Source: Siderastrea radians
Taxonomy: Eukaryota; Cnidaria; Anthozoa; Scleractinia; Rhizangiidae
DNA: 64,000 nucleotides
Reading direction: 5' to 3'
Assembly (NCBI GenBank): GCA_964017195.1
Contig: OZ024898.1
Span: 447,001 to 511,000 of the forward strand
The notes below the pieces were generated by a model. That model had not been told where the DNA came from, ran no database searches, and worked only from the letters and a program-made list of their open reading frames with translations. Position 1 is the stretch's first letter; the number at the start of each line of letters is the position of its first letter. Below, piece after piece: positions 45,483-57,118 of this stretch. The position numbers and the translations under genes were made by a program.

Positions 45483-46052
45483 GAGTATTTTCACAAATTA
45501 ATAAGCACCAGCCAAAAAAAAAAGGAAAAAAAAAAGAGATGTGGAACTCCCCCTTTAGGCTTGGCTAAATCTACAGATAATATTGGGCCAAAGGCGTAAG
45601 TTAGCCAACAAAAAAATTCGGATTTTGTAATATAGTGAAAAATATGTTAAGAAAGTCCTGAGCTTTCTAGGAAACTAAAAGATTTTTAGAATTTCGAGAG
45701 TCAAAAAACTCAGTATAAACCCATGTTAAAGATATACTTAGAACAGTGCCTGAAGTGTACAGGCAAGAGGCTACAGTGTTCAGCGGTTCCAGTAGTCGTT
45801 TATGTATCCCAGAATTTTGTTGTACTTACTTGACAAAAAGAAAAAAGAAAAAACAGTGCGTTGGTTACCTTTTTTTCACGTCTGCTGCTGAAATTTCGAG
45901 TTTATTATACAAAATCTTGATCTTTTAGGGGTTCAATTTGAATGACGACTTATGCTAATACGAATTCTTTTGGCGTTGTTTAATTAAAGCATTTTGAAGG
46001 TGGATGTATATGAAATAAATCATATGTGAACAGCGGATGTAACATGAAACGA

Positions 46053-46826
46053 TGAATGTACATACATACATACATGAACTTTATTTACACACGAATTTTG
46101 AGTAGCCAGAAAGGCTAATATCTCCGTGTAACAAAAAACGTGAAAACGAAGAGAGAAAAAAAAAAGAAGCTTATTCCTCGCGAAGAGAGGAGGGCCAAAG
46201 GCCCTCCGGGCGTAGTGAGATTTATAAATTTGTCGCGTGGGGATCGCGCGAGGATCGCTTAGGGCGGCCAAATCTCGATCTGCCTCGATCCGCCTATATT
46301 TTTTCCGAGGTGTCCACACAGTTGCCTAGCAACAAAACCAAATCACGACCGCTGACAGTTGCGCACTTTCATGTTTCTTCATTTCTTGCTTCTCTGCGGA
46401 CATTTGTATGCTGACATGTTTAGTCATCGTCTGTAAACAAGTTACTGGACCAATTTCTGGTGTAAACGAGTGACACAAGTAAAGACAACAACCCCTGAAT
46501 TAACAAGTGGCTGGAAATCCATTCCGGGGGAGATTTACAACTGAAACTCAGCGTGAACGCCGACTTGAAATTCAGCGCGTACAACGAAGGCGAAAGAGTC
46601 GACGACAAACGGGTAGCGAACATCGTTTACCGGTAATAACCTAGCAAAGAATAAACTGACTAAAGCCATCAGCAGGACACAAACAGGAGACTGGGATATC
46701 ACAGGCGAGAAATCTTAGAACGTAAACAACGTAGTTTAAATTTAACTTAATAGCACAGCGCTACTACAAAACGAGAGTTCCCAACAACAACGAAAATCGA
46801 TACAAGGTCTTCAAAATTATAACTCA
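46053..46826. other. Left part of the unit-2-specific insertion
   Basis: Unit 1 reads straight from GATGAATG to GATCCTCGC. Here foreign sequence starts with (TACA)n followed by TGAACTTTATTTACACACG, which looks like the 3' tail of a minus-strand retroelement. The stretch to 46826 has GC-richer sequence (about 46190-46320) but no recognisable protein. The segmental insertion continues to about 55890. Confidence 0.5.
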
Positions 46827-46833
46827 GTCACAC

Positions 46834-47040
46834 CACAGGTAACCAAAGCGTAATATGAGAGTTTGTATGGAGCTGAAATTCGATCGAAAATAATCCGCCG
46901 AAAATACATTAAAATCGAAAAAAAGTTTAAGAAACCTTACCTGTTGTGTGTTTGCTGTGTTTTTATCCCTTTTCCGAGCTTCTGGAGGCCGTTTTGGGCG
47001 ATTTTCTGCTTAAAGGTCGATGCGACGGCATGTCACGTAC
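46834..47040. repeat. Left terminal inverted repeat of the 7-kb element
   Basis: About 207 bp from CACAGGTAACC to TGTCACGTAC, matching the reverse complement of 53684-53893. It differs by an indel at the CCGCCG motif and a few substitutions. Homology resumes after the nested foldback at AAAGGAGGA (47824). Confidence 0.85.
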
Positions 47041-47823
47041 TAAAGAGAGCTAAAGGTAGGAAAACGGGAATTCAAAATTGCCAACCGACACTCGAGGTCC
47101 CGATCAAAATACCCCGCTAAAAATCGATTCAATCAAAAGTCAGCGCTTTAAAACCACAACACGTTTCAAAAAGGATAAATCTCCTACCTTTCTATGTGAT
47201 TCAATCGTCAATTAGTTTATCTCTCGAAGTACAGCCCTGCATTAAAAACGAACGAACTTTTCGAAATCGCCGCCATCACAGGCTTGTAAGGACAAAGCGC
47301 TAAATTTCCCTCCACCGGGGGACGACATGAGTGACTTCTGTGTCGCCAAATGCCAAACTCACCCCCTCTCCGGTAAATCAAGTGTTGTACCGCTCAAATT
47401 TCGGCGGGAAATCGCGCGCGGGTCGCATTCAGGTATAAAACTTGACTTACCGGAGAGAGGGTGAGTTTGGCATTTGGCGACATAGAAGTCACTCAAGTCG
47501 TCCCCCGGTGGAGCGAAATTTGGCGCTTTGTCCCAGGCTTGACCGTTAGTTTTGACCCTCTTTTCCTTACAGGCCTGTGATGGCGGCGATTTCGAAAAGT
47601 TCGTTCGTTTTTAATGCAGGGCTGTACTTCGAGAGATAAACTAATTGACGATTGAATCACATAGAAAGGTAGGAGATTTATCCTTTTTGAAACGTGTTGT
47701 GGTTTTAAAGCGCTGACTTTTGATTGAATCGATTTTTAGCGGGTATTTTGATCGGGACCTCGAGTGTCGGTTGGCAATTTTGAATTCCCGTTTTCCTACC
47801 TTTAGCTCTCTTTAGTACGTGAC
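47032..47823. repeat. 792-bp near-perfect foldback inside the left TIR
   Basis: The arms start GTCACGTACTAAAGAGAGC and end with the exact inverse. Each is about 350-390 bp with very few differences apart from about 33 bp missing from the left arm. The loop of about 60 bp includes GGCGGGAAATCGCGCGCGGG. The first 9 bp of the arm (GTCACGTAC) belong to the host TIR, and its copy on the far side is inverted, not direct. Confidence 0.88.
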
Positions 47824-47911
47824 AAAGGAGGAATTTGCATAATTCCCGTCATGCATTGCAGTTAAACTATATTATCAACCGTTAAAGGTCACGTGTTCAG
47901 TTCAGTTCGAG

Positions 47912-49108
47912 ATGGACGCCGTAGTGAAAGCTCCGTGCGATGTCGAGATCTTCCGTAAAAATAGCCTTGTTATGATTCACTGTCTTGATTTAAACGCAAG
48001 ATTTGAACTGAGCGTAAAGAGCTTTCCCATTTTACAGCTAAAATGCATTTACGGACACATTTCTTTCATGACTGACTTGTCCGAGCGAAGAGTTGTCGTG
48101 TTTCCCGACAGCGAAGTTGTTCTTTCAAAGCTGAAAGACATTAAATCTCCTTGCTGCTTAGAAGTAAAATCAAGCGCAATATTTGAGGTAAGACACTGCT
48201 TTAGTTATCTAGTCCTAACGCCGAGCGGTTTGCTGCTGCGATGTTTGTTATTGCCGATATTTAAGCATCGATGGAAACATTTCTCACGTTCGAACTTTCC
48301 ATATTTATGTCGAAGGTTGCTGCTGAAGAAACAGAAGACGGAGACGAAGCACAAATTGCCGTTATCTGGGACTTTGAAATCATCGCAGGAATGGCAGCAG
48401 CCGGATGTGTTGTGAGGCCGGTCGAAAAAACTGCCGACGACTTGGTTGAAATGCCAAGACTAGCATTTAAAGAGGTGACATGTAACTGCACCGAATTCCC
48501 ACGTGTCGGCAATGTTATCATAACTACGACACAAAAAGAAGACACGATCACCGAGCTTATGGAAAGCTGTGATTTAGACAGCGACATCAGCAGTGAATCC
48601 AGTGTAGAATCTGAAGAAGGAGAGGACGTAGAAGAAGAGAACGATCTGGAAAAGGCTTCTGAAGCAAATGAAAATGGAGGATCCTCTGGGTGTTCTGGAT
48701 TTATTTACAGAAGTTACGAGATTAAAGGGGAGCAGTTACCATCCTCACTTTCAACAATACTTAAAACGTTGCAAAGAGCTTTTGTTAAAAAATGAACGCC
48801 CTGCTGTCCGCTTACACTTCGAACCAGCCAACAAACGCGACGAAAATGCCATAGTGGTGCAAGCTGAACTGGTTCAAGCTACTGGTGGGAAAGAGTGGCA
48901 GCCAATTGGATATGTACCTGGCCCAAAAGTACCTAAGGTGACTCTTGCCATTAGAAATAATGACATTCAAATGGTGACTTTAAAAAATGTTTTCTAGCAG
49001 TATATGCCAACTATTCAGCAATTCAGATACTTCCCATCAATTACTGCAACTAAGTTGGGCAAGTGGCCAAGAAACAAGCAAGATTATAAATACAATGAAA
49101 AGATATAA
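47912..49108 (+). pseudogene. Spliced gene with HIRAN-like C-terminal region (frame breaks)
   Basis: Exon 1 (47912-48187, 92 codons, ATG start) ends at a GAG-GTAAGA donor in phase 0. An acceptor CGAAG at 48315 opens exon 2 in phase 0. That frame has a W-D-F-containing segment and then a long acidic Ser/Glu tract. The conserved part (ERPAVRLHFEP, DENAIVV, WQPIGYVPG, KVPKVTLAI) lies in the next frame, resembles HIRAN domains of DNA-repair helicases, and meets a TAG at 48995-48997. The same frame stays open after it to TAA at 49106-49108. A frameshift plus a stop suggests a dead copy; an unseen small intron is the alternative. Confidence 0.6.
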
Positions 49109-50840
49109 TTTCTGTTGCTTTAGGGGCATTTCATTTTATATCCACTTCCCCCACCCCTCCACAACCTTCTGTAGGCAAGGTTTCAAACAGTAGTGGCTTC
49201 GAAAGTTATTGTCAGGGGGTAGCGCACTCGGCTTTATACATTTTGCATATTTTTAGAGGGCAAAGAGCTCACATTTCTCTGAAAAATTTATATTAATTGT
49301 GAAGAGCTGTCATGTTGGGACTTTCATTGTTTCATTTAGGCAGGGAGGTGGAGGATATGAAAAAAATGCCCCTTGTTTTTGGAAAATAGTTATCCCTCAG
49401 GTAGGGAATGGACCATTTAATTTTTGATGGGGGAATGAGATTCATGAATTTTAGCTTTTCGAATTTTTTAATATTTTCCCACAGGATATTTTTTGGGATG
49501 CTTGCTTGGTATTTTGTCTTTGTAAAAGCTCTGCTTGATTTTCTGTTGATGCAAGAGAATTCCCTCACTTTTTTTTGGGGGGGGGGGGGATTTGAATATC
49601 TCCCTTCAAAAATCTAATGGTCCATCCCTAAATACTCTTTCTACTTTAGTCCTTTGTCCATTCAACCAAATAGTTTCGGCTCACTCAAACAATTTCTGAT
49701 TGCGTTGAGACATTTAAGACAGTGATGTGTTGCCTTTCAATTGTGTTATTTACCTTGTTGATGTTGTACCATTCTAAGTCAAAATAAGATTTCTATTTAA
49801 GCCAAGTTAGCTTGTTATTAAATTGCATCAGTCAAGTTGCAGTAGCCATACAAAGAAGCAACTGACATATATTTTATTATTGTAAAAATGACTAGTAACT
49901 ACTATTGCTTTTACCATTGCTAGTAAATAAATTGAAATCTAGGTGTCATAGCTTAATAAGAGAACTAAGTATGTGGTTCAACGAATTGTCATTAACCTTT
50001 CAATCAAATGATTTACCTTATAATGAGCACTTAACACCTATAATGAGAAAAGTCACACACAGACACATTTACAATCAAAACATCTACAACAATATTTTCA
50101 GTTTCAATCCATGCCCCATGTGCATGTACAATGTAACAATTTAACTAAGAAGCTGGTGATGTAATCATTACTAGATACATCAGAATCTGTTTTTCATGAA
50201 AACCAATTATTTATTGTAAGTTATGAACAGTTGTCAAATGGGATCCCAACTTTTCAAACATTTTGACTGTGTACCATTATTTACAATTTTTCTGTATTTG
50301 ACTTTGTTATGTTTTGATAACTTGGGCTCAGTTTTACTCAAGTTGTTTGCCTTGGGGGCATTCCAAGGGCATTTCCATTATGGCTAATGTAAGAGAAATA
50401 CAAAATTTATTAAAAAAATTAAAGTACATACACAGATTGTGTGGTATACTTCTTTGAATTAATTGACAAATCTCCTCAATATAATTTTGTTTGCAAATTA
50501 CAAGTCACACTTGGCACTTATAGATTAAGCATCACAGTCACTTGATGTTGATTCTCTTTAGATTATTTATGAATGCATATTCTTAAACAAACCGATCTAA
50601 AAATATGTTGTAGTTTAAATCTGTCTTTATTTTTTAAACTTCCCTCATCAGTTAAAATTTTGTTTTTCATTATATCAAATGGAATTTATAACTAAATCTG
50701 ACACAAAGGGAAATAAAAATCATACTAGTTTGAAAGATATATAAAAGAATACATAAATTTAAACTACAACATATATATTCATATATGTTTCTTGATAAAA
50801 GCATCTAGAAGATCATGAAATGTGATGCTTATTCTCTATT
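49109..50840. other. Gene-free interior of the 7-kb element
   Basis: AT-rich with no convincing exon. It contains a small Harbinger-like MITE (49403-49629) and otherwise nothing recognised. Confidence 0.45.
49403..49629. mobile_element. Small MITE, GGGAATGGACCATTTAATTT ends
   Basis: The left end GGGAATGGACCATTTAATTT and the inverted right end AATCTAATGGTCCATCCC enclose 227 bp. Flanking TA/TAA is compatible with a TTA/TAA duplication. The termini resemble those of the 31716-33192 element, so this may be a short relative. Confidence 0.65.
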
Positions 50841-50902
50841 GAATTACAATTGAATCTCAGGTGGGGGTGGCAAAACATCCTCTGGCTTATGAAAAGCCTG
50901 CC

Positions 50903-51130
50903 TCAGAGTTCTTTTGTGCCTAGCTCCCAAACATGCACGAATGCCAAAAAGCATGCCAAAAGCGAGCTATCCTCTCTCTGGTTGATGCGTAGCCTATGTA
51001 GGCGCAGAGGGTGTGTTAGCAGGTCTTGCTCATCGTCAATTTCTGGGCACTCATCAAAGGATGGTAATTCCTCATCCCTGTACCGTTCATTGAGAGTCCA
51101 GTAGTAAAATGGCAGATCTGAATCCATTCT
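50903..51130 (-). CDS. Last exon of the element's minus-strand gene
   Basis: The acceptor AGCAAG at about 51131 keeps the frame from the central exon. The residues are acidic (SFDECPEIDDEQD), followed by a basic LHRLRI segment. An alternative acceptor at TGTAG 14 bases upstream would give a stop. The C-terminus appears frameshifted. Confidence 0.45.
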   Translation of the reverse strand, partial: RMDSDLPFYYWTLNERYRDEELPSFDECPEIDDEQDLLTHPLRLHRLRINQREDSSLLACFLAFVHVWELGTKEL

Positions 51131-51791
51131 CTTGCTGAACTCCCTACATTTAACAAATAAAAGCAATGACATGTATAAATTTACCACATTCAGTTAATAT
51201 GATGCTGGAATTTTTTTTCTGCCAAAACAATCTGTGAATAATGGGACAGATATCTGTACAAGACAAAATACAAAGTTAACAAATAAATATTAGTATCATT
51301 TTCATACAATCAATAAAGCTTCATTTGACCCTCACAGGGAATCTTAACTCTAAATGAAGAAATGAAAAAAAAAAAATTTAACCAGAGAGGGATTTTTTTT
51401 TATGGAGGACACTGTTATTTGTAAGTTGCAAATGCCAATTATCATAATAATTAAGAGCAGCCAGAAGCCAAGTGGTGCATACTGTCAGAGCTTATTCTGG
51501 TTTTGATAGCATTAAGCAGCTAAGAATATTTCTTCTCCCCTGGATGGGATGCTAGTCCATCGCAGGGTACCCACTCCAGCTTTTTTTGGCCGGTACCCAT
51601 TTATTCACCTGGGTGGAAAGAGGCACTATAAGAGTAAATTATATTACCCAAGAGCACAACACAGTGACCCCAGCAAGTGCTTGAACCCGGAACTTTTGCT
51701 CCATAATCCAGCGCCCCACTCATTAGGCCACTAAGCCTCAATCGGCTGGGTATTGCTTGATGCAAACAAACTATCAATGTTAAGAAATCAC

Positions 51792-52390
51792 CTGGTGGAT
51801 GTTTGTGCAAGTGAAGAACTCAATAGAGTACTCTAAGAGACCAAATGGCATCCTTTCCAAGGGCATCAGAGGCACCTCTTTTCCTGGTCTATCTTTGCCC
51901 ACACAAGCACACAACTTGTAAACAAGGTTGTTTTTCCCTTTCTCCTGTAACCGTTTCATCGCCGTTAGCGAAAGTTCAACAAAGTCTCTTGGATTACTGT
52001 CAATCCCGATATCAGTTGCTAATTTCATGAAAATCTCATTTCCAGATTCCAGAAGTGTTTCCCTATCTGCAAGTAACAGGCAGTTCTTCACAATTTCCAA
52101 TAACTGCTGTTTGTTGAGGAACCTTTTTGATAGGTTTTCCAAAATGTATGCTCTGGTCTCCCTTTCAGTCCATTCCATGATTTGATGCATAACATCAATT
52201 GCCTTTCGTCGGGTCATATGCTTGATAATCTCTGATAAGTCAGGAGAATTAAGGGTTTTACTGCAATCCAGCGCTGCCGCATCGTCACCTTGATATGTGT
52301 CAATGGTAACACCGAGACCAATTTCTGCCTCTTCTACTGTTTTGTATCTTCTTGCAAGTGTACATTGTACTTGTTGTCGCACAGAAGAAC
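51792..52390 (-). CDS. Central exon of the element's minus-strand gene
   Basis: 599 nt, entered in phase 1 and left in phase 0. The product is about 200 residues, helical, with Lys/Arg/Glu-rich segments and a few cysteines (KLCACVGK). The long open frame and matching phases make it a real exon. The function is not recognised; it has no DDE or RT motif. Confidence 0.62.
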
Positions 52391-52583
52391 CTACAACAAC
52401 AAATGGCATCCTTGAATATTCTCAGAGGTTTACTCTTTAATTTTTTTTCCAGGTACTTATTTATACCAATTTATTAGTCTTTATTAATTATTGTGTAATA
52501 AACAGTAAAAAAAGGTCAAACTATGATAAACCACGCAATGAAAATGGATTATAAAATGATATTCAAAAAGGCTTTCAAAATAC

Positions 52584-52803
52584 CTTTTCTCACAAATGCT
52601 GTCCCTGACATGTTTTTGATGAAAGAAGCTGCATCTGCCCAGTAGCTATGCGTCGCTCTCATTGAAGGCCATTCCTTGTCAGTTTCCTGAAGGTCTTTGT
52701 GCAGGGCCACAAACTGTACAAGAGCAGCATTTTCTTTATTTGTCCAGATGTTGTGTTTCCTTCTCGCTGGTGACTTCGCTTTGGCCAACAATTTGGTAGC
52801 CAC
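52584..52803 (-). CDS. SANT-like exon of the element's minus-strand gene
   Basis: 73 codons plus one base. The first codon is GTG, so the true start lies upstream. A candidate 5' exon starting at an ATG near 53068 ends at a strong GTAAGT donor near 52930, but its phase does not join cleanly. Aromatic spacing fits a Myb/SANT-like fold. Confidence 0.55.
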
Positions 52804-53683
52804 CTAACATACAAAGACATCAAAAAAGAGAGTAAAATGCACTGTTTCTGATGATTCCTTTACATGATGTGCCGATTCTTGAGACATGGTAAACTTTAAG
52901 TGCTCGACAGTACAATAAAATACACTTACACGAATCGAAGGACTCCTTTGAGGCGAGAAGAGAACTCTCCTAGACTAACGAGTAGTTCTGGGAGTTGAAT
53001 TCGGCCCTGTTGTCGAAGGCACTCGACTCCTTTTCTTCTTCGGCGTTTGTCCGCTCGAAACATGAGGGCGTTTGCCTTGGCTATCTTCGATAACCTCCGC
53101 AGAGGTCGAAGGAACTGGCTCCTGTAAAATGAGAAAGAAATAACAATGCCGAGTTATGAAACGGCAGAGAAGCTACTCGCGGCACTCGCCACGGTAAGAC
53201 TGTGTGATATGATCTCCTTAATCCAACCGAAGATTGCGCCAAAAATACCTTTTTTCAACTTCAAAATTTTTCGGGAAAACGAGGAGTCAATTGGAGTCAA
53301 TTAGGTCCTAGAAATAGTATAAATTACGAAAAACTTGATTTGCATATCATTGACCTATTGACACCAGGATTTAGTATATCTATCTGCAATTCAAAACATG
53401 CCTTGAATATTCATGCTCAACAGTCATGGATGACAGGCTACAGACAACACGACGATAACACAATGTTATAGATTTGTCTCACTCGTAAGACTATTCCTGT
53501 CGAAACATAACACATAGAATAATAAAATCGAAAGGTTTGACTTACCATAACTGCTTTACCAGGCGAAAAAATCAAGTTGAAAATAGGACAAATTTCCACG
53601 TGTCCGCCATGTTGGAAGCCATTGATTACCTAAAAACGCGCGTGTTTCACCCCAGGGGGTATGCAAAGTCCTCCTTTGTACGT

Positions 53684-53893
53684 GACATGCCGTCGCGTCC
53701 ACCGTTAAGCAGAAAATCGCCCAAAACGGCCTCCAGAAGCTCGGAAAAGGGATAAAAACACAGAAAACACACAACAGGTAAGGTTTTTAAACTTTATTTC
53801 GATTTTAATGTATTTTCGGCGGAAAACCGCCGATTATTTTCGATCGAATTTCAGCTCCATACAAACTCTCATATTACGCTTTGATTACCTGTG
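53684..53893. repeat. Right terminal inverted repeat of the 7-kb element
   Basis: Inverted partner of the left repeat. It contains a CGGCGG-TTTT-CCGCCG small hairpin that the left end has partly lost. It continues inward through TCCTCCTTTGTACG, which shows the uninterrupted state of the site where the foldback sits on the left. Confidence 0.85.
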
Positions 53894-53900
53894 GTCACAC

Positions 53901-55890
53901 CGATTGAATAATGAGAATGAACCCAGCGGCTACAAACTCTTCGAGAAAATGTGTGCTGAAACCCGATCAGGACCGGTGACACCGACTAGAAGCGCTTCGA
54001 CAAAATGATTTTGTTAGAATCAGCGAGAGGCGACAAAAATACACGATCATCAAAATACTTTTGCTAGAATACCCTTCCAACGGATGGTGACTGAACAGAT
54101 TGGCTCAAAATTATTTCCTCTCTCTACCATTATCTTTACTCTTGATGTACCAGTATTATCAACATATATAATTATTTTTCCAAGTATGATCAATACCACA
54201 AGAGAAATTATTAGTAAAATATTTCACAAAATAGGTTTCAGTTCCCCAAACAGACGTGCATAATTGTGTATGAGCAGTAAAAGCAACTTGAATTTAAAGT
54301 TTAGGACGTTCCTGAGAAAATATTTGAAAGAAATAATTCACATTGGATAAGTAAGAATTTATAAGAGTTTATGTTTTCCGTTTTGGATATTGACCCTGTT
54401 AATAGCTAAAAAAATAATATTTAGATGGTTCAGAAAGGACCATTTCTGTTTACAACTTGGATAGAAATGTACTTGCAAGTATTGCTCTGCTCCGAGCAAT
54501 TACTACTTTATGTGTAGCGGGGATAGGTACATACATGTAATCAGTATGTATTTGATGTGAAACAAAAATTACTGCTTAACATTAATTATTGATTATAATT
54601 TCATGCTACATACAGTGACCAGCATCACAGCTCTGCTTGCAATGCACAAGCAAGCACCGAGTTCCTGAGAATTTAGTTCCCGATCACCGTCAACATGATT
54701 TGTCTATGTGAAAGTTTACTTGCCTCTGAAGGTTCCACATGCTATAATCTACATTCACCCTTTCCTTTAATTGGCTACTGATCTTGCTTTCCATACCAAT
54801 TGACCCTCTAAGCCCCAATGTAAACCTACAAATTCTCCCTACTGGTCTTCATACATTTCTTGTAGTATTAGTGCAGAGAACTTCTTTCTACTGACATTAA
54901 CACTATTCATGTTTGGTGATCAATTCCTTAATTCTGATGACCAAATTAAAGCATTGTTATTGCAGAGAGATGCTGATCACTGGTGCTTCAAGGGTTAATT
55001 TATTGTGACAGTTATCTAATCCAATTTTATAGTATGTTGGGGGGATGAATAAACTTGCTACCACATCAATATGAAACTCTGTGCTTTGTTTGCCATTATT
55101 CTGCGTTAGTCTTATTTCAATTTTAGGCTAAAAACGACTAATTTTTTTAATGCGCCGCATCACTCTTCAGCAGCAGTAGACTCCTGCTGTCTCAACCATT
55201 CAAGGGAAATAATGAATTGTTTTAGCTATTGACACTTGTCAATACCCAGTTAATAGAAGAAAAATTGAACAACAGTATCAAAAGGTTAATGCTGGAGATA
55301 TAACATTTGTGCGGTTCCAAGTTGGAATTTGAACTGCCTTTCTGATAAACCTACTCTCACCCAACCAAAATAAACAGAAACACCACTACATATTGTCTTG
55401 GACAACAGGTCCACAACAATACTATACATCCTCTCCAGAGAACAATTTACCTTATGTCAGAATGAAGAGGGGTGGAGGGGGGTGAACGTATTTTCGTATA
55501 CAGTCGCATACGAAAGTTAGCTCAAATTAAACCTGGAAACTCGTAACCAGTTCCTATGCATTTGATTTTAGGATGATAGGGGATTGGATGCAAGTTACAT
55601 GGAAGCGACTGGGAACCAGAATGTCAGTCTAAACTCCCAATTCGGGACCATTGTGGTCACCCATCCACACCTCCAGTTAAACCGAAATTCTATCCCTTCC
55701 CCACTCCCATCGCAGGTTTTTGTGGTGCACCCTTGCCCGAGCTTCGCGAGGTTCTGCGAGTCACGTATTTCTAGTTTACATTACAAATATCTAAAATGAT
55801 TACCTAAAATTTTGCATTGTTCATTGAAAAGAAACTGTTTCCAAAAGATGTTTAAAACTAGTTAAAGAACATTCTCTTCTGATATTATCT
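53901..55890. other. Right part of the unit-2-specific insertion
   Basis: No gene is recognised. The tract around 54760-55010 (CCTCTAAGCCCCAATGTAAACC onward) reads like a dispersed-repeat body. Paralogy with unit 1 resumes at about 55897 (GCGATCCTCGCAATGTATTC). Confidence 0.4.
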
Positions 55891-55968
55891 GGTAGATAAT
55901 GCGATCCTCGCAATGTATTCAACTTAAGAAGTTGAAAGTAAACAAACCTGAAAAATTCAGGCTTGACC

Positions 55969-56063
55969 TTAGCCTGCGAACGCAGACGTATTTACGGCTG
56001 TCGTTGCTCTCCGTTTTGGCGGAGAGAAACGACAGCCGGAAATACGTCTGCGTTCGCAGGCTA
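55969..56063. mobile_element. Foldback MITE (TTAGCCTGCGAACGCAGACG), unit 2 copy
   Basis: 95 bp, flanked by GGCTTGACC and GGCTTGTCC (9-bp duplication, one mismatch). It lies at the position equivalent to 26013-26105. Confidence 0.8.
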
Positions 56064-56491
56064 GGCTTGTCCGGTCAAGCCTGAGTTTTTCAGGTTCGTG
56101 CTTAAGTTGAATACATTTAACTGCGAGAATTAACATTCATCATTTCAATTAAACCACTTTGTTGCATTTAACGGTTGAAAATTGCAGACAAGATATAGCA
56201 AAAAAACTTCTTTAGATTTTATGTTACCCAAATAGGTTTCTAGGTAATCTTTCGAGATTGTCGTTCCTAAGCCTGCATAGGCACCCATGGCTACAGAGTT
56301 GAAACTGGTCCGGGACCGATGAAATAAAAACGGTTATTTTAACGGCTCCGAGCCCACTGAATTTTCCAGTGATGTAAAAAGCTGTTCACAAATGCCGGAT
56401 AAAAGGTCTAAACTGGCAAAACAAAAACTCAAAAAATTCTGTAAAAATTTGTCGTGAAACCTGTCACTTGCAAACTGATCTTGATTTATGT

Positions 56492-56601
56492 TTAGCACTT
56501 CTGAGAGCTTTTCTTGCAGTTACTCAGCATCCAGTCAGGGTTCTTGCTGCACTCGCCAATTGACGCCCAGTATTCACAGTTTTTGTCGCTGTCTTTGTAG
56601 A
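56492..56601 (-). pseudogene. ShKT-domain terminal exon, unit 2 (two of six Cys lost)
   Basis: Same length, acceptor and stop position as the unit 1 exon, and most residues are kept. The first cysteine is Tyr and the fifth is Ser, so two of the three disulphides of the fold could not form as usual. The upstream exon is frameshifted as well. The best reading is a decaying gene; a neofunctionalised four-Cys domain is less likely. Confidence 0.7.
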
Positions 56602-56871
56602 CTAAAAAAATAAAGATTAAAAAAAGAAGAAAAAGTTTAGGATACCCGGTCTAAGTCAACAAGACTGAAGTTTCTCATTTCTCAGGTAAAGTTGTCGCGA
56701 GAAGTGGGAAAATGTATACTCTTTCTTCCTCATTTCGTTCACGGCGCACAAAGGGAAAACATTTTCATTCTCCAGAACGTTGAAGCATAGCACAAAACTG
56801 TAAAGCAGGCAGAGTGTGACAGCTTTTCTGCCATGCTCAAAATTCAAAGAAAGGGTAAGGAAGATCAGTAC

Positions 56872-57118
56872 CTTGAAAAAGTATCCCATCGTCTCAAGCG
56901 AGAACACGTGATGCGCTGGATGTAGTCCTGTCTTTTTCTCATTTTTGGAAGCATTTTTCTGCCTTTGTTTTAATGCTCTTCCTTCCATCTTCTTTATCTT
57001 TTTCTCATCCTCCGAGTCAGCCACCAGCCTTCTGTTATCCCCAAGATGAAGTTGGTGATCGTTTTGTCGATGACGGCACAGGCGGCCCAAGCGTAGCGTG
57101 TGAGTGACGTCAATTCAC
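56872..57118 (-). pseudogene. Frameshifted upstream exon of the unit 2 ShKT gene
   Basis: It aligns with 27002-27290 of unit 1 at the start (LTSLTRYAWAACAVIDKTI) and near the donor, with internal deletion and frame changes. The donor-side phase in the open frame does not match the ShKT exon. Confidence 0.6.

Larger units (their letters stand above)
50844..52803 (-). pseudogene. Spliced gene with Myb/SANT-like N-terminal region
   Basis: Exon 52803-52584 follows a TTAG acceptor and ends in phase 1 (AAAG-GTATTT). Exon 52390-51792 (599 nt) joins it in frame and ends phase 0 (CAG-GTGATT). A last exon from about 51130 joins in phase 0. The first exon has a basic N-terminus, then W-x5-ENAALVQFV and WPSMRATHSYWADAA, like Myb/SANT-type DNA-binding domains. 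The middle exon is helical and unrecognised. The last exon's frame stops at 50903-50905, but a proline-rich tail (LPPPPEIQL) stays open in another frame to 50844, so a frameshift is likely. Confidence 0.55.
46834..53893. mobile_element. 7.06-kb TIR element carrying HIRAN-like and SANT-like genes
   Basis: The ends CACAGGTAACCAAAGCG and the inverted CGCTTTGATTACCTGTG begin terminal inverted repeats of about 200 bp, nearly identical apart from short indels. GTCACAC flanks both ends (46827-46833 and 53894-53900), a 7-bp target duplication. Inside, a plus-strand gene starts just within the left end and a minus-strand gene just within the right. I find no recognisable transposase. The TSD size and CA-start termini recall P or Dada-type elements, but this is a guess. 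Confidence 0.82.

Noticed and set aside
46020..46319. 99-codon minus-strand frame with WTPRKKYRRIEADRD
   Set aside because: It ends in a TACA-repeat/retroelement tail, with no splice support or recognised family. Kept only as unannotated sequence.
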